From: Gammaproteobacteria bacterium
Lineage (GTDB): Bacteria; Pseudomonadota; Gammaproteobacteria; Chromatiales; Chromatiaceae
Assembly: GCA_024275295.1 (NCBI GenBank)
Contig: JAJRZI010000057.1
Coordinates: 1 to 64,000, forward strand
Direction of reading: 5' to 3'
DNA: 64,000 bases
In this document: piece after piece, positions 51,737 to 61,094 of the stretch
Layout of the letters: every line of letters starts with the position of its first letter
Numbering within the stretch: the first letter of the stretch is position 1
Position numbers and translations under genes: made by a program
Notes under the pieces: model-generated
What the model was told of the DNA's origin: nothing
Seen by the model: only the letters and a program-made list of their open reading frames with translations
The model's database searches: none

Positions 51737-54256
51737 ATGCAAACCAACCACTACCTGCCACGCGCCCTGCCCGAACCCCTGCAGGGGCTGGCGACGCTGG
51801 CGCTGGATCTGCGCTGGAGCTGGAATCACGGCGCCGATGCCTTGTGGCGTCAGGTGGCTCCCAAATTATGGGAGGCGACGGCCAACCCCTGGTCGATTCT
51901 GGAAACCGTCTCTGATCAGCGTCTGGAAACGCTGGCTGCTGATGCTGGTTTTATCAAAAAACTACAGCAGCAACTTGATGTGCGCGAGGCCCATTTCGAT
52001 GAGAAATCCTGGTTCAGCGAAAATATGGATGGTGCCTTTTCGGGCCATATTGCCTATTTCAGTATGGAGTTCGGCATCTGCGAGTCACTACCTATCTATT
52101 CCGGTGGCCTGGGTGTGCTGGCAGGCGACTACCTCAAGACCGCCTGCGATCTAAACGTGCCCTTGATTGGGGTCGGCCTGCTCTATCAACAGGGCTACTT
52201 CCGCCAGGCATTGAACGCCAATGGCGAGCAGATCGAATTTTATCCCTACAACGATCCGACCATGCTGCCGGTACTGCCCTTGCGTGACGATAACGGCGAG
52301 TGGGTGCGTGTAACGCTTGACCTGCCCGGTCGGCCTTTGCGTCTGCGCACCTGGCGTGGACAGGTAGGCCGCCGTACCCTGTTATTGTTGGACAGCAATG
52401 ATCCGATCAATGACCCCGGCGACCGGGCCATCACCAGTGAACTCTACGGTGGCGGTGAGGAGATGCGCCTGCAACAGGAGATAGTGCTGGGCATTGGCGG
52501 CTGGCGGCTGCTGGAGACGCTCGGTATCGATTGCCCGGTGTGCCATCTCAACGAGGGCCACGCCGCATTTGCTATTCTTGAGCGTGCCCGGCAGTTCATG
52601 CAACAGAGCGGCCAGACTTTTCATGTGGCGTTGCGGGCGACACGGGCGGGGAATCTGTTCACCACCCACACACCGGTGGCAGCCGGTTTTGATCGCTTCA
52701 CACCCGACCTGTTCAGCCTCTATTTCCGGGAGATGGCAGAAGCGTACGGGGTGGAACTGGATGACCTTCTGGCGCTGGGGCGGTTGAACGCCGATGATCG
52801 AACCGAGCCTTTCAACATGGCTTATCTTGCGATACGTGGCGCCTGGGCCATCAACGGTGTCAGTCGCCTGCACGGAGAGGTCAGCCGCCGCATCTTCCAG
52901 CCGCTATTCCCCCACTGGCCCCAGGCCGAGGTGCCCGTGGATTATGTGACCAACGGTATCCATGTGCCGAGCTGGGATTCAGCCGCCGCCGACACCCTTT
53001 GGACCGACGCCTGCGGCAAGCCGCGCTGGCGTGGCACCCTGGATTCTGTCGAGACAGATCTGCGCCAGTTATCCGATGAGAAATTGTGGCATTTCCGCGC
53101 CGAGGGCCGTCGACGGCTGATCGAATTTCTGCGCCGGCGCCTGGTGCGTCAGCACTGCGGCCATGGCGCAGCCCGGGTGCAGATCAGGGCATGCGGTAAA
53201 ATCCTCGACACGGATACCCTGACCCTGGGCTTTGCCCGGCGTTTCGCCGAATACAAACGACCCAACCTGTTGTTGCACAATCCGCAACGTCTTGTGCGCC
53301 TGCTCACCAACCGTGACCAGCCAGTGCAACTGGTTATTGCCGGCAAGGCCCATCCGCAAGACCATGAGGGCAAACGCATGCTGCATCAATGGCAGGATTT
53401 CCTGAAAGCCAATGGCATACATGAGCGGGTGGTGTTTGTCGAAGATTACGATCTGGGTATCGCACAGCAACTGACCCAAGGGGTGGATGTCTGGATCAAC
53501 ACCCCACGCCGCCCCTGGGAAGCCAGCGGCACCAGCGGCATGAAGGTACTGGTCAATGGCGGACTCAACCTGTCGGAACTGGACGGCTGGTGGGCCGAGG
53601 CCTACACACATGAACTGGGCTGGGCGATAGGCGATGGATTGGAGCATAGCGATATCACGGCCTGGGACGCGGAGGAGGCGCAGCAACTCTACCGTCTGTT
53701 GGAAGAGGAGGTCGTTCCGTGTTTCTACCGGCGCAACGAGCAGGGTCTGCCTGTGGAGTGGGTAGGCCGAATGCGTGAGAGCATGGGGCGATTGACCGCT
53801 CAATTCTCTTCCAACCGCATGATGCGGGAATATACCGAAAACTACTATCTTACGCTGGCCCAGGCCTACCGGCAACGCAGCACCGATCCTGCGGTTGCCA
53901 AGGCGCTGGAGGCATGGCATGACCAACTCCAACAGCACTGGCAATGGATTCATTTCGGCAACGTCACTTCAAGAGAGGAGATGGAGCATCATCACTTTGA
54001 GGTACAGGTCTATCTCGATGATGTGCCGGCAGAGGCGGTCAGTGTGGAACTGTACGCCGAACCCACCCCAGGCGGTGAGCCGGTACGGCAACCCCTGAAC
54101 CGTGGTAAAGCACTCTCCGGTGCAACCAATGCCTACCTCTACACCGGGACAGTTCCCGCCAACCGACCGGCGTCAGACTTCACTCCCCGCATCATCGCGA
54201 CCCATCCTCAGGCCCATCTGCCCCTGGAGTCCAATCTGATTCTTTGGTACCGGTGA
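51737..54256 (+). CDS. glgP: Alpha-glucan (glycogen/starch) phosphorylase
   Basis: This enzyme splits alpha-1,4-glucans with phosphate to yield glucose 1-phosphate. The 839-residue protein has the N-terminal DUF3417 domain typical of the short alpha-glucan phosphorylase group (family GT35) and the pyridoxal-phosphate site EASGTSGMKVLVNGG with Lys603. The C-terminal about 130 residues, including FEVQVYLDDVPAEAVSVELYAEP, form an extra beta-sandwich. The ATG at 51737 has GGAG upstream; a TTG 27 nt earlier is less likely. It starts 23 nt after the YflT-like gene. Confidence 0.94.
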   Translation: MQTNHYLPRALPEPLQGLATLALDLRWSWNHGADALWRQVAPKLWEATANPWSILETVSDQRLETLAADAGFIKKLQQQLDVREAHFDEKSWFSENMDGAFSGHIAYFSMEFGICESLPIYSGGLGVLAGDYLKTACDLNVPLIGVGLLYQQGYFRQALNANGEQIEFYPYNDPTMLPVLPLRDDNGEWVRVTLDLPGRPLRLRTWRGQVGRRTLLLLDSNDPINDPGDRAITSELYGGGEEMRLQQEIVLGIGGWRLLETLGIDCPVCHLNEGHAAFAILERARQFMQQSGQTFHVALRATRAGNLFTTHTPVAAGFDRFTPDLFSLYFREMAEAYGVELDDLLALGRLNADDRTEPFNMAYLAIRGAWAINGVSRLHGEVSRRIFQPLFPHWPQAEVPVDYVTNGIHVPSWDSAAADTLWTDACGKPRWRGTLDSVETDLRQLSDEKLWHFRAEGRRRLIEFLRRRLVRQHCGHGAARVQIRACGKILDTDTLTLGFARRFAEYKRPNLLLHNPQRLVRLLTNRDQPVQLVIAGKAHPQDHEGKRMLHQWQDFLKANGIHERVVFVEDYDLGIAQQLTQGVDVWINTPRRPWEASGTSGMKVLVNGGLNLSELDGWWAEAYTHELGWAIGDGLEHSDITAWDAEEAQQLYRLLEEEVVPCFYRRNEQGLPVEWVGRMRESMGRLTAQFSSNRMMREYTENYYLTLAQAYRQRSTDPAVAKALEAWHDQLQQHWQWIHFGNVTSREEMEHHHFEVQVYLDDVPAEAVSVELYAEPTPGGEPVRQPLNRGKALSGATNAYLYTGTVPANRPASDFTPRIIATHPQAHLPLESNLILWYR

Positions 54257-54301
54257 AGATTTGTGCATTCTCCCCTTGCTCAATGCCCAATTGCACCAAA
54301 T

Positions 54302-54323
54302 GTGTAACTTAAGTTGCAGAAAA
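54302..54323 (+). promoter_or_regulatory. Shared upstream motif, copy 2
   Basis: GTGTAACTTAAGTT-GCAGAAAA lies 72 nt before the hsp20 start codon. It has a near-palindromic core (TAACTTAAGTTG). Copies precede the YflT-like gene (51089) and the small gene at 61095. Confidence 0.45.
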
Positions 54324-54395
54324 CTGGCCACCGCCGTGGCACGCTACCCTTGCCCCGAAGCAGTTGGGGATCAATCAACATAAAGGAGACTTATC

Positions 54396-54908
54396 ATGAC
54401 TAAGCAAGGTAAAGACAAAGACTCCTCCTCAACACAAGGCGGAGAGCTTCAACCCCGGCGACATCGGGCAATGAATCCATTTGAGGAGATGGATCGGATG
54501 TTTGAGGGCTTTTTTCCACACGGCTGGATGCGGCCCATGCACCGGGAGTGGCCGGCATGGGGCGGTCTGAAAGCGCCCTTTGAAAGCCATATGCCAAAAG
54601 TGGATGTGGTGAATCGGGATGATGAGGTGCTGATTCGCGCCGAACTGCCCGGTGTGGAGAAGGATAACGTGGATATTTCATTGACCGATGATAGCGTCAC
54701 CATCCAGGCCACGACCAAGCAGGAGAGCGAGGAGGAGAAGGGTGATTACCACTGCCATGAAATTTCACAGGGTTCTTTCTCCCGCACGATTGCGCTGCCT
54801 GCATCGGTGCAGGGTGATCAGGCCAAGGCTGGATTCAAGGATGGTATATTGGAGCTGACCCTGCCCAAAAAAGCGCCGGCCAAACGCCACAATATCAAGG
54901 TTGAATAA
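54396..54908 (+). CDS. Small heat shock protein, Hsp20/alpha-crystallin family
   Basis: This 170-residue holdase has a variable N-terminal arm with the MNPFEEMDRMFEGFF segment and an alpha-crystallin domain (about residues 70-160): PKVDVVNRDDEVLIRAELPGVEKDNVDISL, FSRTIALPASV and the terminal GILELTLPK-type strand. It binds unfolded proteins under stress without ATP. AAAGGAGAC precedes the ATG. No obvious sigma-32 promoter was found; the shared motif at 54302 may be relevant. Confidence 0.94.
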   Translation: MTKQGKDKDSSSTQGGELQPRRHRAMNPFEEMDRMFEGFFPHGWMRPMHREWPAWGGLKAPFESHMPKVDVVNRDDEVLIRAELPGVEKDNVDISLTDDSVTIQATTKQESEEEKGDYHCHEISQGSFSRTIALPASVQGDQAKAGFKDGILELTLPKKAPAKRHNIKVE

Positions 54909-54911
54909 CCT

Positions 54912-54954
54912 CCGGTGGATACAGCGCTCACCCACCGGAATGGAGGGTGAGCGC
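54912..54954. terminator. Two mutually exclusive hairpins after hsp20
   Basis: CCGGTGG (54912-54918) pairs with CCACCGG (54932-54938), while GCGCTCACCC (54924-54933) pairs with GGGTGAGCGC (54945-54954). The two stems share bases and cannot form together. No T tract follows the second stem, so a role in termination is uncertain. Confidence 0.45.
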
Positions 54955-55021
54955 CCGAGCCTATAAGCCAAGGTATTTAATTTCTTTTTTTACTATATAG
55001 CCATAGCCTCCTCAGCACTTA

Positions 55022-55182
55022 CCCAAGATCCGCGATTGATTGTGGATGCAGAGTGCAAGGTATTGGTTTCACAGCGCTTTCAAAAAATCTTAGCTTCACC
55101 CATAGGTTAAGCGGGCATTTTTTGGAAGCACTGTGGAATCAAGAGCTTGTGCTATGCGCCACAATCAATCGCGGATCTTGGG
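55022..55182. mobile_element. 161-bp MITE-like element, copy B
   Basis: This copy has perfect 24-bp inverted termini (beginning CCCAAGATCCGCGATTGATT) and a perfect 5-bp target duplication, ACTTA, at 55017-55021 and 55183-55187. It matches copy A at 15757-15917 in length and almost all bases. No reading frame is carried. It fills most of the 406-nt gap between hsp20 and the P-type ATPase gene. Confidence 0.87.
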
Positions 55183-55210
55183 ACTTATATCAAGAGGTTG
55201 CATACTGCTA

Positions 55211-55259
55211 GGAGCGCGGGTGTCTCACCCGCATTATGCGGGCGAGACACCCGCGCTCC
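55211..55259. repeat. 49-bp GC-rich palindrome (REP-like)
   Basis: GGAGCGCGGGTGTCTC is answered by GAGACACCCGCGCTCC, with an inner CCCGCAT/ATGCGGG stem, so almost the whole 49 nt folds into one stem. Related partial copies lie at 2639-2660 and 12519-12540. It is about 55 nt upstream of the P-type ATPase start. Confidence 0.7.
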
Positions 55260-55314
55260 AATAAATTGCCACATGGCAACACGCTTGAGCTGCTGAATCA
55301 GTAACGAGGCCCAG

Positions 55315-57918
55315 ATGAAAAAAACCACGGATGATTATGCCCGACAATCCATCGCTGAAACGATTGGATCATTATCCAGCAATGCCGAACAGGGACTGAA
55401 CAAAACAGAGGCAACCAAACGCCTCGGTCAGTACGGCTACAACGAGATAGAGGAGAAGGAAGAACCCCTCTGGCACCGCATCTTCCGCCGCTTCTGGGGG
55501 CCAATCCCGTGGATGATCGAGATTGCGGCCCTGCTCTCCGCACTGGTGCAAAAGTGGGAAGACTTCTTCATTATCCTGATCATGCTGCTGGTGAATGCCG
55601 GGCTGGATTTCTTTCAGGAACACCGCGCCATGAATGCCCTGAGGGCACTGAAGCAGCATCTGGCCAATGAGGTCATCGTGCTACGCGAAGGTGAATTTCG
55701 GACCATTCGCGCCCGCGAACTGGTGCCCGGTGACATCGTCAAGCTCAAGATCGGCGATATCGTGCCCGCCGATCTCCAGCTACTCAGCGGCGACTACCTG
55801 CTGATCGACCAAGCGGCCCTCACCGGTGAGTCCCTACCGGCAAGCAAGAAGAGCGGCGAAGTGGCCTACGCCAATACCATCGTTAAACAGGGGGAGATGC
55901 TGGCGGTGGTGGTCAACACCGGCATGCAAACCAACTTCTCAAGTGTGGTATCACTGGTGGCCAAGGCCAGCCTGGAAGAGCGCAGCCACTTCCAGAAGAT
56001 GGTGATCCAGATCGGCAATTTTCTGATCCTCATCACCATTGCCCTGGTACTGCTGATCATCATGGTTTCACTGTTCCGCCACGAGCCGCTGATGGAGATC
56101 GCCCGTTTTGCCCTGGTGCTGACGGTAGCAGCAATACCGGTGGCCCTGCCGGCGGTATTATCGGTAACCATGGCCGTGGGGGCGATCAATCTGGCCCGGC
56201 GTCAGGCCATCGTCTCACGGCTCACCGCCATCGAGGAGCTGGCCGGGGTGGACATCTTCTGCTCAGACAAGACCGGCACCCTGACCAAAAACGAGATGAA
56301 GGTCACTGATCCAATAGTGCTGGACGGTTTCAAAGAGCAGGAGCTGTTTCTCACCGCGGCACTGGCATCGAAACTGGAGAATAACGACCCCATCGAGCTG
56401 CCCATCTTCCACTACCTTGATGAAAACCTGCCAGATCTGAACTGGCGGGCCTACACCCAAAAAAGCTTCACCCCCTTTGATCCGGTGCACAAACGCACCG
56501 AGGCGCTGATCGAACATAACGGAGACTCTTTTCAGGTGATAAAAGGGGCCGCACAGGTACTCATGGAGATGGCAGACCTCAGCGACAATGCGGCCCATGA
56601 CCTGGGCGCCACGGTGGATCTGCTGGCCTCCAAAGGCTACCGCACCCTGGCGGTGGGTCGCAGAAAAGGGGATGCCCCGCTGGAACTCATCGGTCTGATC
56701 CCCCTTTATGATCCACCGCGTGATGACTCGAAAGCCGTTATCCGCGAGATGATCAACTACGGTGTACAGGTCAAGATGGTCACTGGGGATAACCTGGCGA
56801 TCGCCAAAGAAATTGGCCGCTTGCTGGATCTGGAACAGGAAAGCATCCGTTCCCGACAGCTTTCAGGCAGTGGCAGCCAAGAGATGCTGACCCTGACCTC
56901 GGCACTGGCAGCAGCCATCTACCGGCGGCTCGATGGTGATGTATCCCAACGCGAAGCGCAACGCTTTGCCGACGATGTGATGGAGATGGTACAGGCCACC
57001 TACGACACCCGCCTGCTGGATCGGGAGTTCATTCACACCCACGAATCGGCCATCGTGGAGATGATCACAGACGTGGACATCTTCGCTGAGGTGGTACCCG
57101 AGGACAAATACCGTATCGTGGATACCCTGCAAAAGGCGGGTCACATCATCGGCATGACCGGCGATGGCGTCAATGATGCCCCGGCGCTCAAGAAGGCCGA
57201 CTGCGGTATCGCCGTGTCAGGCGCCACCGATGCAGCACGGGCAGCAGCAGACATCATCCTCACCGCCCCCGGACTGGGGGTAATCAACGAGGCGATCAAG
57301 CAGGCGCGCATCACCTTCGAACGCATGAAGAGCTATGCCACCTTCCGCATCGCTGAAACCATCCGCATCATCCTCTTCATGACCCTATCCATCGTGGTGT
57401 TCAATTTCTACCCTATCACCGCGCTGATGATCATCCTGCTGGCACTGCTCAACGATATTCCCATTCTGGCCATTGCCTATGACAACACGCGGGTGGATCG
57501 CAAGCCAGTACACTGGAAGATGCAGGAGCTGCTCACCGTCTCCAGCGTGCTCGGCATCGCCGGTGTGATCGCTTCGTTTCTGCTGTTCTTCATCCTTCAG
57601 GAACAGGGGTTCTCTGAAGATGTCATACGCACACTGCTGTTTCTGAAACTGCTCGTGGCGGGGCACAGCACACTCTACATCACCCGAACCGACGGCTGGT
57701 TCTGGCAACAGCCCTGGCCTTCGCCACTGCTGTTTGGCGCCACCTTCGGCACCGAGGTGCTGGGCACACTGATCGCTGTCTACGGCCTGTTCATTACGCC
57801 CATCAGTTGGGAGTACGCCCTGTGGATCTGGGCCTATGCCCTGGCCTGGTTCGTCATCAACGACATGATCAAGCTGGGAACCTACAAGCTGCTGCGCAGC
57901 AAAGGATTGCTGGCCTGA
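55315..57918 (+). CDS. Plasma-membrane-type proton-exporting P-type ATPase (P3A)
   Basis: This 867-residue pump probably extrudes H+ at the cost of ATP. The actuator motif TGES is at residues 170-173, the phosphorylated aspartate is D318 in CSDKTGTLTKNEM, and the hinge TGDGVNDAP is at 615-623; about ten membrane helices are predicted. The sequence is the plant/fungal H+-ATPase type, found in some bacteria and archaea. The C-terminal autoinhibitory tail of eukaryotic pumps is absent. It may support acid or alkali balance alongside the N-ATPase and Trk system. Confidence 0.93.
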   Translation: MKKTTDDYARQSIAETIGSLSSNAEQGLNKTEATKRLGQYGYNEIEEKEEPLWHRIFRRFWGPIPWMIEIAALLSALVQKWEDFFIILIMLLVNAGLDFFQEHRAMNALRALKQHLANEVIVLREGEFRTIRARELVPGDIVKLKIGDIVPADLQLLSGDYLLIDQAALTGESLPASKKSGEVAYANTIVKQGEMLAVVVNTGMQTNFSSVVSLVAKASLEERSHFQKMVIQIGNFLILITIALVLLIIMVSLFRHEPLMEIARFALVLTVAAIPVALPAVLSVTMAVGAINLARRQAIVSRLTAIEELAGVDIFCSDKTGTLTKNEMKVTDPIVLDGFKEQELFLTAALASKLENNDPIELPIFHYLDENLPDLNWRAYTQKSFTPFDPVHKRTEALIEHNGDSFQVIKGAAQVLMEMADLSDNAAHDLGATVDLLASKGYRTLAVGRRKGDAPLELIGLIPLYDPPRDDSKAVIREMINYGVQVKMVTGDNLAIAKEIGRLLDLEQESIRSRQLSGSGSQEMLTLTSALAAAIYRRLDGDVSQREAQRFADDVMEMVQATYDTRLLDREFIHTHESAIVEMITDVDIFAEVVPEDKYRIVDTLQKAGHIIGMTGDGVNDAPALKKADCGIAVSGATDAARAAADIILTAPGLGVINEAIKQARITFERMKSYATFRIAETIRIILFMTLSIVVFNFYPITALMIILLALLNDIPILAIAYDNTRVDRKPVHWKMQELLTVSSVLGIAGVIASFLLFFILQEQGFSEDVIRTLLFLKLLVAGHSTLYITRTDGWFWQQPWPSPLLFGATFGTEVLGTLIAVYGLFITPISWEYALWIWAYALAWFVINDMIKLGTYKLLRSKGLLA

Positions 57919-57924
57919 AATTGT

Positions 57925-57990
57925 AGGGTGCACCGTGCGCCCCTTTTTCAATCCAGCAGACCTGATTTTGGTGCGCACAGCGCACCTTAT
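57925..57990. repeat. Inverted repeat family with GTGCGCAC core, copy 1
   Basis: TAGGGTGCACCGTGCGC is answered by GTGCGCACAGCGCACCTTA. The right arm, with CCTGATTTTGGTGCGCAC, is shared with the element at 63648-63712. It lies between the P-type ATPase and protease genes and may be a REP element or terminator. Confidence 0.6.
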
Positions 57991-58014
57991 GGCTAAACCA
58001 AAAGGAGAGTACAG

Positions 58015-59520
58015 ATGTACAGTACAATGCATCCTCATAAATCCCTGTTCAGGATCAGAAGCACCACGAAGATCATCCAGGCGGTCTCCTCTCTGCTGAT
58101 CCTGATCCTCTTTACCCACCCCCTGCAGGCCCAGGAGAGCGGCATCGACAGCCTGCGCCAGACCAGCAAGGCCTTTGCCTCAGTCGCCAAAAAGGTCTCA
58201 CCGGCGGTGGTCTTCATCCAGGTGGAGATGACCGTGCAAAACCAGCCGGCGATGGAGTTCTCCTCACCCTTCGGTAACGGCGGCCCCTTCGGTGATGAAT
58301 TTTTCCGCCGCTTCTTCGGCCCCTCTTTTCCGGGACAACAGGGGCAACCCCACCAGGCACCACCACAACAGCACGCTATGGGACAGGGATCGGGCTTTAT
58401 CGTATCCGCCAACGGCTATATCCTGACCAACAACCACGTGGTAGGCGATGCCGACAAGATCACGGTCAAACTCCAGGATGGCCGCGAGTTCACAGCCAAA
58501 ACCATCGGCACGGATCCACACTCAGATGTGGCTCTGATCAAGATCGATGCCAAAGGACTGCCGGTGCTGGCCCTGGGTGATTCCGATGCCCTCGAAGTGG
58601 GCGAGTGGGTAGTGGCTATCGGCAACCCCTTCGGCCTCTCACATACCCTGACCGTCGGCGTGGTCAGCGCCAAGGGGCGCAGCAGTGTCGGCCTGGCAGA
58701 TTACGAAAATTTTATCCAGACCGATGCCGCCATCAATCCTGGTAACTCCGGTGGCCCGCTGGTGGATCTGGATGGCCGGGCCGTAGGCATGAACACCGCC
58801 ATCTTCAGCCGTAGCGGTGGCTATATGGGCATCGGTTTTGCCATCCCCATCAACATGATCAAGGCCATTAAAAAACAGCTGATCGAAACCGGCAGCGTTA
58901 CCCGCGGCTATCTCGGTATCGTGATCCAGGATCTCACTCCCGATCTGGCCAAATCCTTTGGGCTGGATCTCCATAAGGGTGTGCTGGTCGCCGAAGTCTC
59001 CAAAAACTCACCAGCGGAACATGCTGGGCTGAAACAGGGTGATGTGATCATCGAGTTTGACGGTAAGGCGGTGGAACAGGTCGGCTCGTTCCGTAACCGT
59101 GTGGCCCTCAACGCACCTGGTTCCAGCAAGCCGATCACGGTTCTGCGCAAGGGGGAACGCCGGACACTGACCGTCACCATCGGCAGACTGCCGGAAGGGG
59201 AGCAGCAGGCCAGCACCAGTGGGGCACCCCAAACCCTGGACAAGCTGGGCCTCACGGTACAAAGCCTGACATCGGATCTGGCCCGGCAGTTCGACCTTAA
59301 GGACAAAAAGGGCGTGGTCGTTACCCAGGTGAGAGCGGGATCAGTAGCCGCCATGGCCGGTATCCGGCCCGGCACGGTAATCCAGGAGGTAAACCGTACA
59401 GCGGTCAGCAATACCGAGGAGTTTCTGCAGGCCGTGGCAAAGAGTCCGAAAGGTGATGCCGTACTGCTGTTGATCAGGGAAGGCCGCTATTCCCGCTTCG
59501 TAGCACTCAAAGTGGAGTAG
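58015..59520 (+). CDS. Do/DegP-family periplasmic serine endoprotease
   Basis: This 501-residue protease/chaperone acts on misfolded periplasmic proteins. A signal sequence (about residues 22-42, ending LQA) is followed by a trypsin-like domain with catalytic H141 (NNHVVGD), D171 (HSDVALIKID) and S245 (GNSGGPL), and two PDZ domains (about 295-385 and 410-500). The long LA loop (EMTVQNQPAMEFSS...) is present. AAAGGAGAG precedes the ATG. DegP, DegQ and MucD cannot be told apart from sequence alone, so I give no symbol. Confidence 0.94.
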   Translation: MYSTMHPHKSLFRIRSTTKIIQAVSSLLILILFTHPLQAQESGIDSLRQTSKAFASVAKKVSPAVVFIQVEMTVQNQPAMEFSSPFGNGGPFGDEFFRRFFGPSFPGQQGQPHQAPPQQHAMGQGSGFIVSANGYILTNNHVVGDADKITVKLQDGREFTAKTIGTDPHSDVALIKIDAKGLPVLALGDSDALEVGEWVVAIGNPFGLSHTLTVGVVSAKGRSSVGLADYENFIQTDAAINPGNSGGPLVDLDGRAVGMNTAIFSRSGGYMGIGFAIPINMIKAIKKQLIETGSVTRGYLGIVIQDLTPDLAKSFGLDLHKGVLVAEVSKNSPAEHAGLKQGDVIIEFDGKAVEQVGSFRNRVALNAPGSSKPITVLRKGERRTLTVTIGRLPEGEQQASTSGAPQTLDKLGLTVQSLTSDLARQFDLKDKKGVVVTQVRAGSVAAMAGIRPGTVIQEVNRTAVSNTEEFLQAVAKSPKGDAVLLLIREGRYSRFVALKVE

Positions 59521-59524
59521 GCCC

Positions 59525-60916
59525 ATGAAACTCTCTTTTCACGGCGCAGCCCGTGGGGTAACTGGCTCCTGTCATCTGGTCGAATGCAACGGCCAACGCA
59601 TCCTCATCGACTGTGGCCTCTATCAGGGCGGGCGCGAGCTGGACGAAGAGAATACCGAGTCCTTCGGCTTTGAGCCGGCGGAGATCGATTTCGTACTCCT
59701 GACCCACGCCCACCTGGATCACTGTGGACGGCTGCCGCTGCTCGCCAGCCGCGGCTTCCACGGCGAGGTCGTGACCACTGCTGCCAGCCGGGAGCTGACG
59801 CGGTTGATCCTGCTGGACGCCGCCCACCTGCAAGAGGAAGAAGCAAGCTACCGCACCCGCAAGGCGAAGCGGCGAGGCAAACGCCATGCCACCGTGGAAC
59901 CCCTCTACAGCGTGCTGGATGCGCTGAACTGTCTGGATCATTTCGGCCGCATCGTAAAATACGGCGAAACCCTGCCACTGGCACCCGGCATACAGGTCAC
60001 CTTCCTGGATGCCGGCCATATCCTTGGCTCAGCCAGCATACTCCTGCAACTGGAAGAGGATGGAGAGCAACGCAGCATCCTCTTTTCCGGCGACATCGGC
60101 AACGACCGCCGCCCCCTGTTGCGCGACCCCGTGACGCCGGAGCGAGCCGACATCGTAGTGATGGAAACCACCTACGGCGACCGTGACCACAAGGCGCTGG
60201 AACCCTCGGTCGATGAACTGTATACGGCCATCAGCGAGACCTTCCGGCGCGGTGGCAACGTCATCATTCCCACCTTTGCCCTGGAGCGCGCCCAGGAGAT
60301 CCTCTACTTCCTGAGCCAGGGCATGGGCACAGGCCGCCTGCCAGGTTCGATGCAGCTGTTTCTCGACTCACCCATGGCGATCTCCGCCACCCGGATATTC
60401 GAACGGCACATCGACAGCTATAACACGGAGACGGCCGAGCTGTTCAAGGAAGGGCGGGACCCCTTCCAGCTGCCGGGCCTGCACTTCACCTGCGAGACGG
60501 CGGAATCCATGGCCCTCAACCAGATCAGCGGCGGTGCTGTCATTATGGCCGGCTCAGGCATGTGCACCGGCGGCCGGGTGCGTCATCACCTGAAACACAA
60601 CCTGTGGCGAAGGGACTCCAGCGTCATATTCCCCGGTTATGCCGCAAGAGGCACCCTGGCGCGACGCATTATCGACGGCGCCAAACGGGTTCGTATCTTC
60701 GGCGAAGAGATTCCCGTGCATGCGGCCATCCACACCATCAACGGCTTCTCCGCCCATGCCGATCAGGCGGAGCTACTCGCCTGGCACAGCAAGATTTCCG
60801 GGGTCAAGCGCACCTTCCTGGTTCATGGGGAAGAAGAGGTGATGCAGCATTTCGCCCGGCATCTGAAAAAAGGGCCGGTGGAGATGCCCAGCCCGCATCA
60901 GGAATATGATCTTTAG
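59525..60916 (+). CDS. Metallo-beta-lactamase/beta-CASP family nuclease
   Basis: This 463-residue enzyme has the MBL zinc motif THAHLDHCGRLP (near residue 60), a beta-CASP insertion (about 205-320, with FALERAQEILYFL) and the C-terminal RMMBL motif HTINGFSAHADQAELL. The family includes CPSF73-like RNA nucleases and archaeal aCPSF relatives; many bacterial members are called exonucleases with little biochemistry. GTAGGCCC precedes the ATG, 4 nt after the protease stop, so the two are probably cotranscribed. Confidence 0.9.
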   Translation: MKLSFHGAARGVTGSCHLVECNGQRILIDCGLYQGGRELDEENTESFGFEPAEIDFVLLTHAHLDHCGRLPLLASRGFHGEVVTTAASRELTRLILLDAAHLQEEEASYRTRKAKRRGKRHATVEPLYSVLDALNCLDHFGRIVKYGETLPLAPGIQVTFLDAGHILGSASILLQLEEDGEQRSILFSGDIGNDRRPLLRDPVTPERADIVVMETTYGDRDHKALEPSVDELYTAISETFRRGGNVIIPTFALERAQEILYFLSQGMGTGRLPGSMQLFLDSPMAISATRIFERHIDSYNTETAELFKEGRDPFQLPGLHFTCETAESMALNQISGGAVIMAGSGMCTGGRVRHHLKHNLWRRDSSVIFPGYAARGTLARRIIDGAKRVRIFGEEIPVHAAIHTINGFSAHADQAELLAWHSKISGVKRTFLVHGEEEVMQHFARHLKKGPVEMPSPHQEYDL

Positions 60917-60982
60917 CTAATGGGTGCAGGGGCCACACCCTACCGGACTGATTTTAGAATTTGGCAATGTTTAACCGGACAG

Positions 60983-61019
60983 TAGTGACCTAAGTTACAG
61001 AAAAAGCGACGACTATAAT
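60983..61019 (+). promoter_or_regulatory. Shared upstream motif, copy 3, with -10 TATAAT
   Basis: TAGTGACCTAAGTT-ACAGAAAA (60983-61004) matches copy 2 at 16 of 22 positions. A perfect TATAAT lies at 61014-61019, so the motif would cover the -35 region. The start codon of the small gene is at 61095. Confidence 0.5.
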
Positions 61020-61094
61020 CTAACATTCAGCAGAACGGCGAAAGCATGCCAGCCATATCTTTTGTCTAATCGACCAAAATTGAGGATGGAAACC

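Noticed and set aside
54336-54356. Sigma-54-like TGGCAC...TTGC upstream of hsp20.
   Set aside because: The gap is two bases too long for sigma-54 recognition.
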